64,000 nucleotides of DNA from Niastella caeni (GCF_004834005.1 NZ_STFF01000001.1:1363347-1427346), one strand, 5' to 3'; shown: positions 27,249-35,958, counted from the stretch's first letter. Notes: generated by a model not told the origin, from the letters alone. A program made the numbers and translations.

Positions 27249-28472
27249 TTGCTGTTCACGGGTTCCTTATCTTTCCTTTTTAAATATAATGTCTTGCAAA
27301 AACGCTTCTATTCCCTTGATGTTTTCCGGGGCGCCACTGTAGCTTTTATGATTCTGGTAAATAACCCCGGAAGCTGGTCAAATTTGTATGCACCGCTTGC
27401 ACATGCATCGTGGCATGGCTGTACACCTACCGACCTGGTTTTTCCTTTCTTCTTATTTGCAGTAGGTAATGCCTTAGCCTTTGTGATGCCAAGGCTTGAA
27501 CAGGCAGGAACCGCAGCCTTTCTTAAAAAAGCGATCACACGTTCACCGCTGATCTTTCTTATAGGTTTTTTCCTTAACTGGTCGCCCTTTATAAGGTGGG
27601 ATAATGAGCAATTGGTCTTTAAAGCCTGGGAATATGCAGGGCCGAACGGCACCTTGACAGGTATACGTATTTTGGGTGTTTTGCAACGTATTGCGCTTTG
27701 TTATTTATTCGCCTCCCTGATCATTTATTTTTTTAAAATACGCGGTGCATTTGTTACCTCCATTGTTTTGTTATTAGGTTATTGGATGTTGTGTATGTTG
27801 TTGGGAAACCCTGCCGATCCCTATAGTCTGAATGGCTATTTTGGAGTGGGAATAGATAAAGCAATACTGGGCGAATCGCATATGTATCATGGAGAAGGGG
27901 TGGCTTTTGACCCGGAAGGTATTTCCAGCACACTCACGTCTATTGTTCAGGTGATCTTTGGCTATTTCGTTGGTTTTTACATTCAACAAAAGGGAAAGAA
28001 CTTTGACATGCTGGCTCATTTATTTGCAGCCGGCTGCATCCTGATCTTTACAGGATTTGTATGGGATATGGTGTTCCCCATTAATAAAAAAATATGGACA
28101 AGCTCTTACGTGCTTTACACCACAGGTTTGGCTACCCTGCTACTTTCTGTTTGCATATTTTTCATTGAATTCAAGGAAACAAAAGGTTGGTGGAGTCGCT
28201 TTTTTGATGTGTTTGGCAAAAATGCCTTGTTCATTTATTTCCTGAGTGGATTTTTACCTCGCGTTCTGGCCATCTTCCGCTGGGTAGATCATATAGATGA
28301 GGAAGGCAAGAAAGTGTATACAAGTACACTACCCTGGTTTTACCAGCATGTTTGCAAACCCGTATCAGACAACCTGAAAAACGGTTCCTTACTATATGCG
28401 ATTTGTATGATCATCTTCTATTGGCTGATCGTGTATGTTATGGATAAGAAGAAGATCTACATTAAAGTTTAA
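27249..28472 (+). CDS. Heparan-alpha-glucosaminide N-acetyltransferase-like membrane protein (DUF5009 type)
   Basis: 407 residues with about ten membrane segments. The family N-terminus RFYSLDVFRGATVAFMILVNNPGSW is followed by HGCTPTDLVFPFFLFAVG. These proteins resemble the human lysosomal HGSNAT and bacterial DUF5009/YeiB relatives that move acetyl groups across a membrane. No ATG is available: the frame offers TTG at 27249 or TTG at 27294. The latter gives QKRFYSLDVFRG, the usual family start, and may be the true one. Substrate in bacteria is unknown. It is transcribed divergently from the capsule operon. Confidence 0.82.
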   Translation: MLFTGSLSFLFKYNVLQKRFYSLDVFRGATVAFMILVNNPGSWSNLYAPLAHASWHGCTPTDLVFPFFLFAVGNALAFVMPRLEQAGTAAFLKKAITRSPLIFLIGFFLNWSPFIRWDNEQLVFKAWEYAGPNGTLTGIRILGVLQRIALCYLFASLIIYFFKIRGAFVTSIVLLLGYWMLCMLLGNPADPYSLNGYFGVGIDKAILGESHMYHGEGVAFDPEGISSTLTSIVQVIFGYFVGFYIQQKGKNFDMLAHLFAAGCILIFTGFVWDMVFPINKKIWTSSYVLYTTGLATLLLSVCIFFIEFKETKGWWSRFFDVFGKNALFIYFLSGFLPRVLAIFRWVDHIDEEGKKVYTSTLPWFYQHVCKPVSDNLKNGSLLYAICMIIFYWLIVYVMDKKKIYIKV

Positions 28473-28499
28473 CCGATCACAACCAGGTAATCGGTTTTA
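28471..28499 (+). terminator. Putative terminator after the DUF5009-type gene
   Basis: AACCGAT pairs with ATCGGTT across a 12-nt loop and is followed by a short T run. It lies between two converging genes and could serve either strand weakly. Confidence 0.45.
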
Positions 28500-28501
28500 C
28501 C

Positions 28502-29059
28502 TCACAACACTATTTTCCGCAGCAACCTGAACACCAGACAAACGGCAATAAATAACGCCGATAAAATTACTATGGAGAATTTGGTAGTGGCCATATCATA
28601 AGCCAGCAAAACCGACCAGCGGGTAGGCGTGCCCTGTAAACTCTTCAGCATAGCTATATTTTCAATAACATCACAAATACCCGCTATTATTAACAGATAC
28701 GTTACAAATTTTCCAGTTCGCATCAAAATTTCATGGCCGCTTAAACGACCGAAATATATGCTGGCTACCGATAGGCCGGTAGTATAAAAAACTATAAACA
28801 GAAAATCGATGTAGATACTTATGATCGCATATTTAAGCTTCCCATACGTTTCCCATTCCTGCACCATTCTCTCTGCTACCGACAGTTCTTTGGCCAGTTC
28901 AAAACGAACAATTTCATCCGTTTCCACCGGCATATACCATTTAAAAGCGATAATAAACAGGCAATTGATAGCCAATAGTACCCAAAACCAGCGCTGTAAA
29001 TTGGTAGGTGACGCAACCGATAGTTGTTTCATCTGAGCATGTATTTTGTTCGCAGGCAT
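28502..29059 (-). CDS. Small integral membrane protein, unknown function
   Basis: 185 residues with four hydrophobic segments (WFWVLLAINCLFIIAFKW, IISIYIDFLFIVFYTTGL, FVTYLLIIAGICDVIENIAML and KFSIVILSALFIAVCLVF). A charged periplasmic or cytoplasmic loop follows the first. I recognise no catalytic motif. It is a single gene converging on the DUF5009-type gene. Confidence 0.7.
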   Translation of the reverse strand: MPANKIHAQMKQLSVASPTNLQRWFWVLLAINCLFIIAFKWYMPVETDEIVRFELAKELSVAERMVQEWETYGKLKYAIISIYIDFLFIVFYTTGLSVASIYFGRLSGHEILMRTGKFVTYLLIIAGICDVIENIAMLKSLQGTPTRWSVLLAYDMATTKFSIVILSALFIAVCLVFRLLRKIVL

Positions 29060-29246
29060 TCCTGGTATTTTAAAATCGGACCGCCTGATTGAAATAGTTG
29101 GGCAGGATTCAGGAGAGAACCTGGCATGTACCGATTTCGATGCCGGGTTATACAGTCAACGGGTATTGATTTATAAATGACTGTGATTTGCTATCTTACT
29201 AAAGTAATAAATTTCAGGCAATTGAAAAAAACCTGATTTTTTAGAT

Positions 29247-30350
29247 ATGAAAAAAATATTGCAGCGCTTATTTAAAAAACCGGTCACCTGGCTGGCAGAA
29301 CGGCTTTCCTCTTCGCCTGAAAAAGATCAGGTATTCACCTCGTTATCAGCCTTACTTAAAAATATACAGAATAAAAAATCAGGCTCGGGCATTTGCATCC
29401 CCTTCGATCTATCAACCGGTAAGTTTATCATTTTTTCAGATGAACACAAAGGCGCCCGGGACTTTGCCGATGATTTTAGGATGGCTGAGAAAAATTATCT
29501 GAACGCCCTCGATTATTATTTCAACAACGGTTTCCATTTTATTAACCTCGGCGATTGTGAGGAATTGTGGGAAAACAAACCGGATGTGGTGCTGGAAAAG
29601 AATAAGACCAACTTACAGGCAGAATTGCGCTTCTTACAACAGGATCGCTATTACCGCATTTTTGGCAATCACGACCTGGAATGGAAGTTTGATTTTCCGC
29701 GGACCCGTTTTCTGAAACCCGTTTTTGGCGACAAGCTAAAAATACATGAAGGCATTATATTAACAACCATATACAACAACCGACAATTCTCCATTTTTTG
29801 CACGCATGGTCATCAGGGCGATAAAAAAAGCGATGGCAATGCCTTCAGCACCTGGTTCGTAGCCTCCATCTGGACCCCATTGCAACGCTACCTTGAGATC
29901 AGCATCAATTCAATCGCCGACTCTTTCGAGCTGGTTGATAAACATAATATCATGATGTATGAGTGGAGCGCCACCCAAAAAGATCTGTTGTTCATTTCCG
30001 GTCATACGCACAAACCGGTATTTGCCTCACTTGATCATATAGAACGGCTTACAAAACAACTGGAAAAAGCAAGAGCCAAACAGGATGCTGAGGCCATACA
30101 AAAAATCGAAGCAGAACTGGAAAAAAGAAAAGCAGAATATGCCGGTAAGCAATTTCATAAAACAATGGTCATTCCATCGTATTTCAATAGTGGTTGCTGC
30201 TGCTTTGTAGATGGTGATATTACCGGCATTGAAATTGAAGGCGACAACATAAGGCTGGTAAAGTGGAAAGAAGAAAACGGTCAATCGAACCGGCTGGTGC
30301 TGGAGCAAAGCCCGCTTTCTTATCTTTTCGAAAAGATCTCAAATACTTAA
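29247..30350 (+). CDS. Calcineurin-like metallophosphoesterase
   Basis: 367 residues. All five metal-binding motifs are seen: FSDEHKG (D65, H67), LGDCEELW (D103), GNHDLEW (N141, H142), CTHGHQGD and SGHTHKP. The first motif is D-x-H as in the calcineurin family. A Lys/Glu-rich helical insertion (residues ~270-300) sits before the last strand. The substrate is unknown; related proteins cleave phosphomonoesters, phosphodiesters or UDP-sugars. It converges on rtcB but is not part of that operon. Confidence 0.85.
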   Translation: MKKILQRLFKKPVTWLAERLSSSPEKDQVFTSLSALLKNIQNKKSGSGICIPFDLSTGKFIIFSDEHKGARDFADDFRMAEKNYLNALDYYFNNGFHFINLGDCEELWENKPDVVLEKNKTNLQAELRFLQQDRYYRIFGNHDLEWKFDFPRTRFLKPVFGDKLKIHEGIILTTIYNNRQFSIFCTHGHQGDKKSDGNAFSTWFVASIWTPLQRYLEISINSIADSFELVDKHNIMMYEWSATQKDLLFISGHTHKPVFASLDHIERLTKQLEKARAKQDAEAIQKIEAELEKRKAEYAGKQFHKTMVIPSYFNSGCCCFVDGDITGIEIEGDNIRLVKWKEENGQSNRLVLEQSPLSYLFEKISNT

Positions 30351-30403
30351 GATATTATTGAACGACAATGCCGCCCCGGTTGAACCAGGACGACATATAT
30401 CAT

Positions 30404-31867
30404 TTACTCACCGTCTAACTGATTTTTAACTTTCCATTTCTTTGGTGCAGTTCCATCCATTCGCACAATTTTAGGTGTGAACTTACCTACGATATCAACC
30501 AGTGCCGACTGGCTTTTCATCACTACTTCAATATCCTTGTAGGCATGTGGCGCTTCATCTAACCCACCACCCAGCAATTTCACGCCGTGCCGTTGCAATT
30601 GCTCTTTCAGGTCCTTTTGCGTAATGGCAGCCAAAGCCCTGGTACGGCTCATTTTTCTTCCGGCGCCATGTGATGCAGAAAAAACAGAAGCCTCCTCCCC
30701 TTTTCCCTTCACAATAAAGCCCGGTGCGGTCATTGATCCCGGTATGATCCCTAACACATCTTTACCTGCAGGAGTTGCGCCTTTCCGGTGAACAATTAAC
30801 TCTTTTACTTTTCCATCGGGTGTTACCATCATTTCTTTCCAGGCAAAGTTGTGGTGATTTTCAACCATGGTTATCGGCCTTTCACCGATCGCCCTTGCAA
30901 TTTTTTCATGAATGATATGATGACAGGCACTCGCATAATCACCAGCCAGGTTCATCGCCAGCCAGTATTCAATACCTTCCGGTTCATCCATTTGCAACCA
31001 GGCCAGGTTAACCGCATCACCAGGCAAGCGCCTTTTTTCCTTTGCTATTTTAGTATAATGATTAGCGATATTAGCGCCTAAGGCCCTTGAACCGGAGTGC
31101 GTTAACAAACCAACGTAAACCCCAGCATCAATACCTAAAATGGCATCTTTCTCACCTATTTCAATTAAGCCAAATTCCGCAAAATGGTTTCCCGAACCAC
31201 TTGACCCCAACTGCTTCCATGCTCTTGTCTGTAATCCTTTTAATAATGGCAGTTCATCAAACTCATTGCGCTCCATTACTTCGTGGTCAGCAGCCTCATC
31301 AAACACTGCTCCGCTACCAAACAAGGTTGCTTCCTGCAATTCTCTTGTATATAAATTTTCCCGCTGTATCAATTCTTTCGGATTAATTGGGAAAACACTT
31401 AAACACATACGGCATCCGATATCAACACCTACGCCATAAGGGATCACCGCGTTTTCCGTTGCCAGTACGCCACCAATAGGTAACCCGTAACCGGCATGTG
31501 CATCGGGCATCAAAGCGCCGGCTACGCTAATGGGTAATTTGGCAGCCTGGTGCATCTGGTGCATGGCGCCTTCTTCAATATGTTCGCTTCCGAATACATT
31601 GAATTGAATTCCCGTACTGTTCAATGGAATAGCTTCTCCTGTCTCCACTATTTTCTTTGGTATCAGTTGTTGTGCAATCAACCCTAACACGGCATCATTT
31701 TCATACTCCACCGGAGCACTCAATATTTTTTTCAATAACTCCATCACATCCTCCTTTTTCTCATGCTTATAATTCTTCTCCATTACGTTCATTGCTATGC
31801 TTATCACCGGTCCTTGGGGATAACCAATTGCTCTTAACTCTTTTCCTGATAACTTTAATTTCGCCAT
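30404..31867 (-). CDS. rtcB: tRNA-splicing/RNA-repair ligase RtcB
   Basis: A 487-residue RtcB. It joins 2',3'-cyclic phosphate or 3'-phosphate ends to 5'-OH ends using GTP and Mn2+. The Mn2+ ligands are visible: Asp149 and Cys152 in VDIGCRM, His228 in GSGNHF, His257 in LTHSGSRALG and His340 in NHHNFAW. The guanylated His400 is in SASHGAGRKMSR. The length is normal for the family. It follows the DinB-like gene by 14 nt and ends a run of minus-strand genes that includes a slipin, a YkuK-like protein, an AAA+ ATPase and a tRNA array. This context points to tRNA as the repair substrate. Confidence 0.96.
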   Translation of the reverse strand: MAKLKLSGKELRAIGYPQGPVISIAMNVMEKNYKHEKKEDVMELLKKILSAPVEYENDAVLGLIAQQLIPKKIVETGEAIPLNSTGIQFNVFGSEHIEEGAMHQMHQAAKLPISVAGALMPDAHAGYGLPIGGVLATENAVIPYGVGVDIGCRMCLSVFPINPKELIQRENLYTRELQEATLFGSGAVFDEAADHEVMERNEFDELPLLKGLQTRAWKQLGSSGSGNHFAEFGLIEIGEKDAILGIDAGVYVGLLTHSGSRALGANIANHYTKIAKEKRRLPGDAVNLAWLQMDEPEGIEYWLAMNLAGDYASACHHIIHEKIARAIGERPITMVENHHNFAWKEMMVTPDGKVKELIVHRKGATPAGKDVLGIIPGSMTAPGFIVKGKGEEASVFSASHGAGRKMSRTRALAAITQKDLKEQLQRHGVKLLGGGLDEAPHAYKDIEVVMKSQSALVDIVGKFTPKIVRMDGTAPKKWKVKNQLDGE

Positions 31868-31881
31868 TTTTTTAATTTTAT

Positions 31882-32448
31882 TTAGCCGACTCCAAGGTTG
31901 AACTCAATTTCAACCAGCTCCATTTGGGTAATGTGTCTTTGGGCATGTTGAACCAGAAAGTATATATAATGATAAACGTCTATTTTACCCAGATTATTTA
32001 CACTCATCATAGTTTTATGCAAAACACCTTCACCATGCTGCAACGTTAGCAAGTGCGTACGGCATTGCTTCAATTGTTGTTCTAATTCGTGCCGTATTGC
32101 TGCAACCGGCATCTTGCCTCGCGGTTGCATATGATCAGGCCGACTCCACTCAAACGATCTATGCTGACCGATTATCTTCATCCGTTCCCAATCCAGATCA
32201 TAATCAACCAGGATGCCGGAAAAATCTTCTTTTTTCGATCTTTCCAGTGCTTTTTTAGAGCCCTTACTGATAAACATCAGCAAATAATGGTTCGTCAGCG
32301 ATACATGTTCCAATATTTTACGAATGCTCCATCCCTTATTATCAGGTGCATAATGCAACAGCTCATTATCAATATTAAACCATTTGAACAATTCATCAAA
32401 GGTTTGTTTGAGCTCTGTTTCAATAATATTAATCACATCAATCATCAT
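31882..32448 (-). CDS. DinB-superfamily four-helix protein
   Basis: 188 residues. The DinB/YfiT-type metal-binding histidines are visible: LEHVSLTNHYLL near residue 47 and QHAQRHITQM near 168-177. Members are thiol-dependent transferases or unassigned metalloproteins. It lies 14 nt upstream of rtcB and is very probably co-transcribed with it. A role in RNA repair is not established for this family, so the link rests on operon structure only. Confidence 0.75.
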   Translation of the reverse strand: MMIDVINIIETELKQTFDELFKWFNIDNELLHYAPDNKGWSIRKILEHVSLTNHYLLMFISKGSKKALERSKKEDFSGILVDYDLDWERMKIIGQHRSFEWSRPDHMQPRGKMPVAAIRHELEQQLKQCRTHLLTLQHGEGVLHKTMMSVNNLGKIDVYHYIYFLVQHAQRHITQMELVEIEFNLGVG

Positions 32449-32486
32449 ACTTAAACTGCTTACTGGTTACTTACAAAAGCTTAACC

Positions 32487-32520
32487 GAATGTTTAGAAAA
32501 GCATCCGCCTCGCGGCGGAT
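32487..32520 (+). repeat. Copy 1 of a repeat flanking the slipin-to-tRNA segment
   Basis: GAATGTTT-AGAAAAGCATCCGCC followed by an inverted arm GGCGGAT (ATCCGCC/GGCGGAT stem, TCGC loop). A close copy in the same orientation lies at 37208-37246. It sits between the slipin and DinB genes. Confidence 0.6.
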
Positions 32521-32610
32521 ACTTTAGTTCTCAAGGCTATACAACTTACAAGCTACCTGCCCGTTCTTACGGCTACAGGCTTTTATTTTTCAGCACCTTT
32601 AATAGGCTGA

Positions 32611-33711
32611 TCATTTTTGTGATACCAGGATCTGCTTCAACTGATCAAGCAGTACACCGTTGCCGTTAACACTGATATTGCTGATCTTGTCTGCTATCTT
32701 TTCAACATATTCCATTTCTTTCAACTTCCACAGCATGGCATTTTCTTCCATCAGTTTGGCAGTGTTCAGCAGGCTACGGGTGCTGGCAGTTTCTTCACGA
32801 CGCATAATGATGTTCGCCTGTGCTTTCTTTTCGGCGATCAACACCTGGTTCATGATCTCCTTCACATCACCTGGCAGAATAATATCCCGGATACCAAATC
32901 CATTCACTTCCACACCCAATGCTTCAGCATGCTCTTTTACAGCTTCCAGGATAAATTGGGTGATACTTTCTTTCTTTTCCAGCAGCTCATCAAATGGCAG
33001 TGCACCTACGTATTCACGCAGCGCCAGCTGAAATACCACATACAGCTGGTAACTGAAATCCTTGTTCTGCAACACCGCTTTTTCAATGTCCTTCACCTTA
33101 TACTGCGCCCAGGCATTGATACGCAAAGCAGCTTTATCCTTTGTCAGAATTTCCTGTCCGTTGATCTCCGCCTGCTGCTGACGCATATCGAGCTTGTTTA
33201 CCTGTACCACCATCCCGTTCTTCCACCAGTTGTAAACACCTGCATCCAGTGTCTGCACAAACTTTCCATCGATGTACAAAACACCTTTTTCATGGCTTTC
33301 AACAATGAAGGTGCGCACGTAAGGAGCCACCAGTTTATTCTGCAAAGTGGCACGGTCAATGTTTTCAGTGATCTCCACTTTACCAATATCGGCGCGCACA
33401 AAATCATGCTGTATCACACTTTTCCAGAAAGTATAACGACCTGCGGTAAGCACCTGTTTCAGCAATCCGTTCTCGTAGTGCAATACGATCTCATTATCTT
33501 TTACATCCACTACATGCAGTGCATCTGCCAAAACCGTATCCTGCAACAGGATGTTGAGTTCAACAGGGGCAACGAATGGCTTTGTAACGTTGTATTTATG
33601 TACTGTTTCATTTTTCCAGAACCAGTAATTTCCTTCTTTCAGCATTTGCTGGTATACGCCTTTTTTAAATACAAGGGCTACCTCATAGGCGTTTACATGA
33701 ATATTTTTCAT
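32611..33711 (-). CDS. Slipin (SPFH/band-7 family)
   Basis: 366 residues. The SPFH region spans ~95-260 (YVRTFIVESHEKGVLYIDGKF, ALRINAWAQYKVKDIEKAV, ALREYVGALPFDELL). A coiled region follows with EVNGFGIRDIILPGDVKEIMNQV and IAEKKAQANIIMRREETASTRSL, the slipin signature. A typical N-terminal hydrophobic hairpin is absent, so it may be soluble or peripheral. Slipins are known neighbours of RtcB in bacterial RNA-repair operons. Here it lies between degenerate tRNA-like RNAs and the dinB-rtcB pair. Role inferred as a scaffold. Confidence 0.88.
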   Translation of the reverse strand: MKNIHVNAYEVALVFKKGVYQQMLKEGNYWFWKNETVHKYNVTKPFVAPVELNILLQDTVLADALHVVDVKDNEIVLHYENGLLKQVLTAGRYTFWKSVIQHDFVRADIGKVEITENIDRATLQNKLVAPYVRTFIVESHEKGVLYIDGKFVQTLDAGVYNWWKNGMVVQVNKLDMRQQQAEINGQEILTKDKAALRINAWAQYKVKDIEKAVLQNKDFSYQLYVVFQLALREYVGALPFDELLEKKESITQFILEAVKEHAEALGVEVNGFGIRDIILPGDVKEIMNQVLIAEKKAQANIIMRREETASTRSLLNTAKLMEENAMLWKLKEMEYVEKIADKISNISVNGNGVLLDQLKQILVSQK

Positions 33712-33784
33712 TGGTACATTTTTTTAAGGGTTATTAAAATAAAGCCGGGTATTATTTTCCGTCCCGTAATTGCGGAAGCAATAT

Positions 33785-33868
33785 TTACCGGTGTTCGTTA
33801 TACCAGTTCTTCATCGACCTATTTGTTGTAGCATCTTCAACACAATATTTCTTTGAAAGAAGTGGCAT
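33785..33868 (-). CDS. Candidate 27-residue small ORF upstream of the slipin
   Basis: ATG at 33868 to TAA at 33787-33785, encoding a basic peptide that starts MPLLSKKYCVED and ends KNWYNEHR. The frame stays open upstream to about codon -24 without an ATG. I do not recognise it. It lies 73 nt before the slipin start on the same strand and could be a leader ORF or chance. Confidence 0.25.
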   Translation of the reverse strand: MPLLSKKYCVEDATTNRSMKNWYNEHR

Positions 33869-34002
33869 AAACCGCAACGGCTCCTGATAGCCTGCAAAGC
33901 ATTTACCAGATTGCGGTAGCGCTTTTGGCGGTACCGCGGGTCAATAAGCCGGCTTTATGTTGCATTCACCATTTTTGGGGAAGCGGTGTACTTCCTGGAA
34001 TT

Positions 34003-34019
34003 AAGCATTAAGAATGCTT
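34003..34019. other. Perfect 7-bp hairpin between slipin and the tRNA-like RNAs
   Basis: AAGCATT and AATGCTT around a 3-nt loop. There is no T run on the minus strand, so it looks like a processing or stability element rather than a terminator. The rest of 33870-34039 holds nothing I can assign. Confidence 0.4.
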
Positions 34020-34039
34020 TGCGTTTACCATTTTCGCCA

Positions 34040-34110
34040 ATCCTTCAGTAAGGATGTGGGACTCGAACCCACAAATTAAAAGTCGTCGTTCTACCGCTGA
34101 ACTATCCCGG
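34040..34110 (-). ncRNA. Degenerate tRNA-Lys-like RNA (about 58-70 nt)
   Basis: The minus strand carries an intact D arm (GTTC AGCGGTA GAAC), an anticodon-loop-like CTTTTAA (UUU, Lys type) and a perfect T arm (GTGGG TTCGAGT CCCAC). Only 15 nt lie between D and T stems instead of ~23, so the 3' side of the anticodon stem and the variable loop are missing. GGGAT at the 5' side can pair with ATCCT at the 3' side, giving a 5-bp acceptor. Alternatively the 3' end folds into ATCCTT-ACTG-AAGGAT. There is no CCA. It is not a normal translational tRNA. Confidence 0.7.
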
Positions 34111-34112
34111 TA

Positions 34113-34190
34113 TTAGCGGGAAAGGGATTCGAACCCTTGACCTACGAAGTGATGGCATATTCCGATCTTACCACAGCATACAGATAGTTA
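34113..34190 (-). ncRNA. Degenerate tRNA-like RNA with intact T arm
   Basis: The 3' part reads like a tRNA: variable loop AGGTC, T arm AAGGG TTCGAAT CCCTT, then TCCCGCT-A. The 5' part does not supply the matching acceptor strand AGCGGGA. A D-like stem ATCT/AGAT with a long GG-containing loop and a weak 4-bp anticodon-like stem can be drawn. It is followed after 5 nt by the Lys-like RNA, the same tight spacing as in the main array. Confidence 0.6.
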
Positions 34191-34214
34191 CTACATCTGC
34201 ACTGTTGTGCTTCT

Positions 34215-34351
34215 TTAAAACACTAACCTGGTTGTTTTCAACCGGTCATATACCAGCCTTCCCATTGGGGAAGCTCTTAACACCAGATCAGCCAATTACT
34301 AATCATGGTGAATTATTTGAAACTTATCCAGGGGTTTAATTTCTGGATAAG
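34215..34351 (-). other. Hairpin-rich segment between the YkuK-like gene and the tRNA-like RNAs
   Basis: Three stems are visible. CTTATCCAG/CTGGATAAG at 34323-34351 directly follows the YkuK stop. CTTCCC/GGGAAG with a 4-nt loop is at 34258-34273. ACC-GGTTG/CAACC-GGT with a 4-nt loop and one bulge is at 34226-34246. Between the first two, GCT...TGGTGTTAAGAGC resembles a D arm, so this may be a third, strongly reduced tRNA-like RNA. Confidence 0.45.
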
Positions 34352-34355
34352 CTTT

Positions 34356-34838
34356 TTACTGTACTGCTTTATTGGCGCAGCTTGAGCTGGCAAAGGCATG
34401 TGGTTTGGCTTTGAACACAAAACCCATTCCCATGATATAACCCATGGCTTCTTTCAACGCATCATTACTTCTGAAGTTGGGGTTGGTATTAATATCAGCA
34501 TGCACTTCCATGTCTACATTATAAATTGTAAACAGTCGGCATAGTGTGTATGCTATTTCAATACTTTTAGAAACCTCCATTAACATACGCTGTTTGATGC
34601 TCATTTTCTGTTGGGTAGTTTCGTTGTGTATATACATAAACCCACCTTTCCCTTTCCGGATGAACACAATTACCGTAGCGAATTCCGTTTCTTTACCCTT
34701 AACCTGGCTATCGGTACCGATACATACTTTTACTGTATGTCCCATTTCTTTTTCACGAACCAAAACGGCCCTTACTTCATCTTCAATTGACCTGTTGATC
34801 CGTGTACCGTCCAGCCGCCTCCAATGATGCTGTTCCAT
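34356..34838 (-). CDS. YkuK-family RNase H-fold protein (DUF458)
   Basis: 160 residues matching the YkuK/DUF458 family. The first strand carries IGTDSQVKGKETEFATVIVF with Asp43, the likely first metal ligand. MEVHADINTNPNFRSND holds Asp115 and Asp126. The C-terminal SSSCANK occupies the place where the last acidic residue of an RNase H fold is expected but shows Asn. The start ATG at 34838 is preceded by a GGAGG-like site. It lies 25 nt after the AAA+ gene. It could trim or process the nearby tRNA-like transcripts; this is inference. Confidence 0.8.
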   Translation of the reverse strand: MEQHHWRRLDGTRINRSIEDEVRAVLVREKEMGHTVKVCIGTDSQVKGKETEFATVIVFIRKGKGGFMYIHNETTQQKMSIKQRMLMEVSKSIEIAYTLCRLFTIYNVDMEVHADINTNPNFRSNDALKEAMGYIMGMGFVFKAKPHAFASSSCANKAVQ

Positions 34839-34863
34839 GGCTTACCTCCATTCCTTTGTTATT

Positions 34864-35937
34864 TTAATTTTCAATTACGCTTCGTCTAAAACCAATCACT
34901 TCTACCCTGCTTGCCGGCTGCTCTTTTTCATGCGGGTTGGCAATTTCTGCTATGGTCATTGGTTGATTAACTACAGTTTTCAATCCCAAATGATTACTTA
35001 ACCGTTGCGCTTTAGTTATGCTCAATTTTCCAAACTCATATTTTGCAATCAGCCTTCCCTTTCGCATCAACGCACTATCTACCAGCGTAAGCGAACTATT
35101 GAAGGTGCAAATGAGTTGTACATTCAGAAAATCGGCCAGCAATCCGTCTGAAATATTCAACAGGTTCGATACGGCTGACCCCGAATTGTACTTACGATCC
35201 ATGATGATATTTTCTGCATCCTCAATGATCACAACAGTATTGGGATTATCGATCAGTAATTCAATAAAATCAGGGTTCATCAGGTTTCCTGCTACAGTAG
35301 GTGAAAGGAACAACACCCGCTTCTTTATTTTTCCTATCAGGTAACGCAGATACGTTGTTTTTCCCGTACCTGGCAAACCATGCAATAACACTATTCCTTT
35401 ATCATTCTTCTTATTCAACCTTTGCCTGATGATCTCATCCGTTTCCCTGAAATCGTCCTCATAAAAAAGGTCCAGATCCAATTTTGTACGCTTGATCTCC
35501 ATTGCCTTTAATTCGAGCCCATCACTACTTTGCGCAATCAAATTGATCTCAAGAGGCTTACGTCTTTGCCGTTCTTTGCACAGGCCAGCTAATTCAGTTA
35601 TAGCTGCCACGAACTCAGGGCATAAGCCATCATACAGAATATCACAATAACTGGTAGTGATCTCAACCAGGCAATTTTCCTCAAATACAAGCACCGTTCT
35701 ACCGAATTGATATTGCTTATCTTTATTTTTATACCAGCGGAACTGATGTATATTCTTAATTTGACCGGCGTACTTTTCCTTTAGCGCGTTGAATAATTTT
35801 TCGCCATCTATATGGCCTATATAACTCAAACTGGGCAACCGGTTATAATAGTACAGGTATAATATTTTCACATCCAGAAATCGATTGTCAAAAACGCTAT
35901 TAGCATTGATCGACTTCTGCGTAAATAAATTGTCCAT
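34864..35937 (-). CDS. BCS1-like AAA+ ATPase
   Basis: 357 residues from the ATG at 35937. The frame extends to a TTG at 35982, but MDNLFTQKS gives the more plausible start. Residues 1-170 are a non-catalytic N-terminal region. The AAA+ core has Walker A GLPGTGKT (187-194), Walker B VVIIED (235-240), sensor-1 ICTFN (276-280) and MRKGRL (291-296) with the Arg finger region, as in BCS1-like and FtsH-like clades. No peptidase or membrane segment is seen. It follows the last tRNA of the array by 100 nt and probably remodels an RNA-protein complex of this island. Confidence 0.85.
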   Translation of the reverse strand: MDNLFTQKSINANSVFDNRFLDVKILYLYYYNRLPSLSYIGHIDGEKLFNALKEKYAGQIKNIHQFRWYKNKDKQYQFGRTVLVFEENCLVEITTSYCDILYDGLCPEFVAAITELAGLCKERQRRKPLEINLIAQSSDGLELKAMEIKRTKLDLDLFYEDDFRETDEIIRQRLNKKNDKGIVLLHGLPGTGKTTYLRYLIGKIKKRVLFLSPTVAGNLMNPDFIELLIDNPNTVVIIEDAENIIMDRKYNSGSAVSNLLNISDGLLADFLNVQLICTFNSSLTLVDSALMRKGRLIAKYEFGKLSITKAQRLSNHLGLKTVVNQPMTIAEIANPHEKEQPASRVEVIGFRRSVIEN

Positions 35938-35958
35938 ATTTTTCTTTAAATAGTTAAT

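Noticed and set aside
27062..27259. A 65-codon minus-strand ORF upstream of the DUF5009-type gene
   Set aside because: No start context, Cys/Arg/His-rich shadow-like composition, and overlap with the start of the plus-strand gene.
30351..30403. Terminator between the metallophosphoesterase gene and rtcB
   Set aside because: Only a weak, short inverted repeat with no T run is present, so none is called.
32929..33831. A 300-codon plus-strand ORF opposite the slipin
   Set aside because: Antisense to a clear slipin gene; composition is Cys/His/Phe-rich and shadow-like.
34040..34190. Reading the two degenerate elements as one permuted tRNA (TCCCG-CTAATAC-CGGGA as anticodon arm)
   Set aside because: The junction hairpin would work, but no acceptor stem joins the outer ends, and the tight tandem layout is explained by two separate elements.
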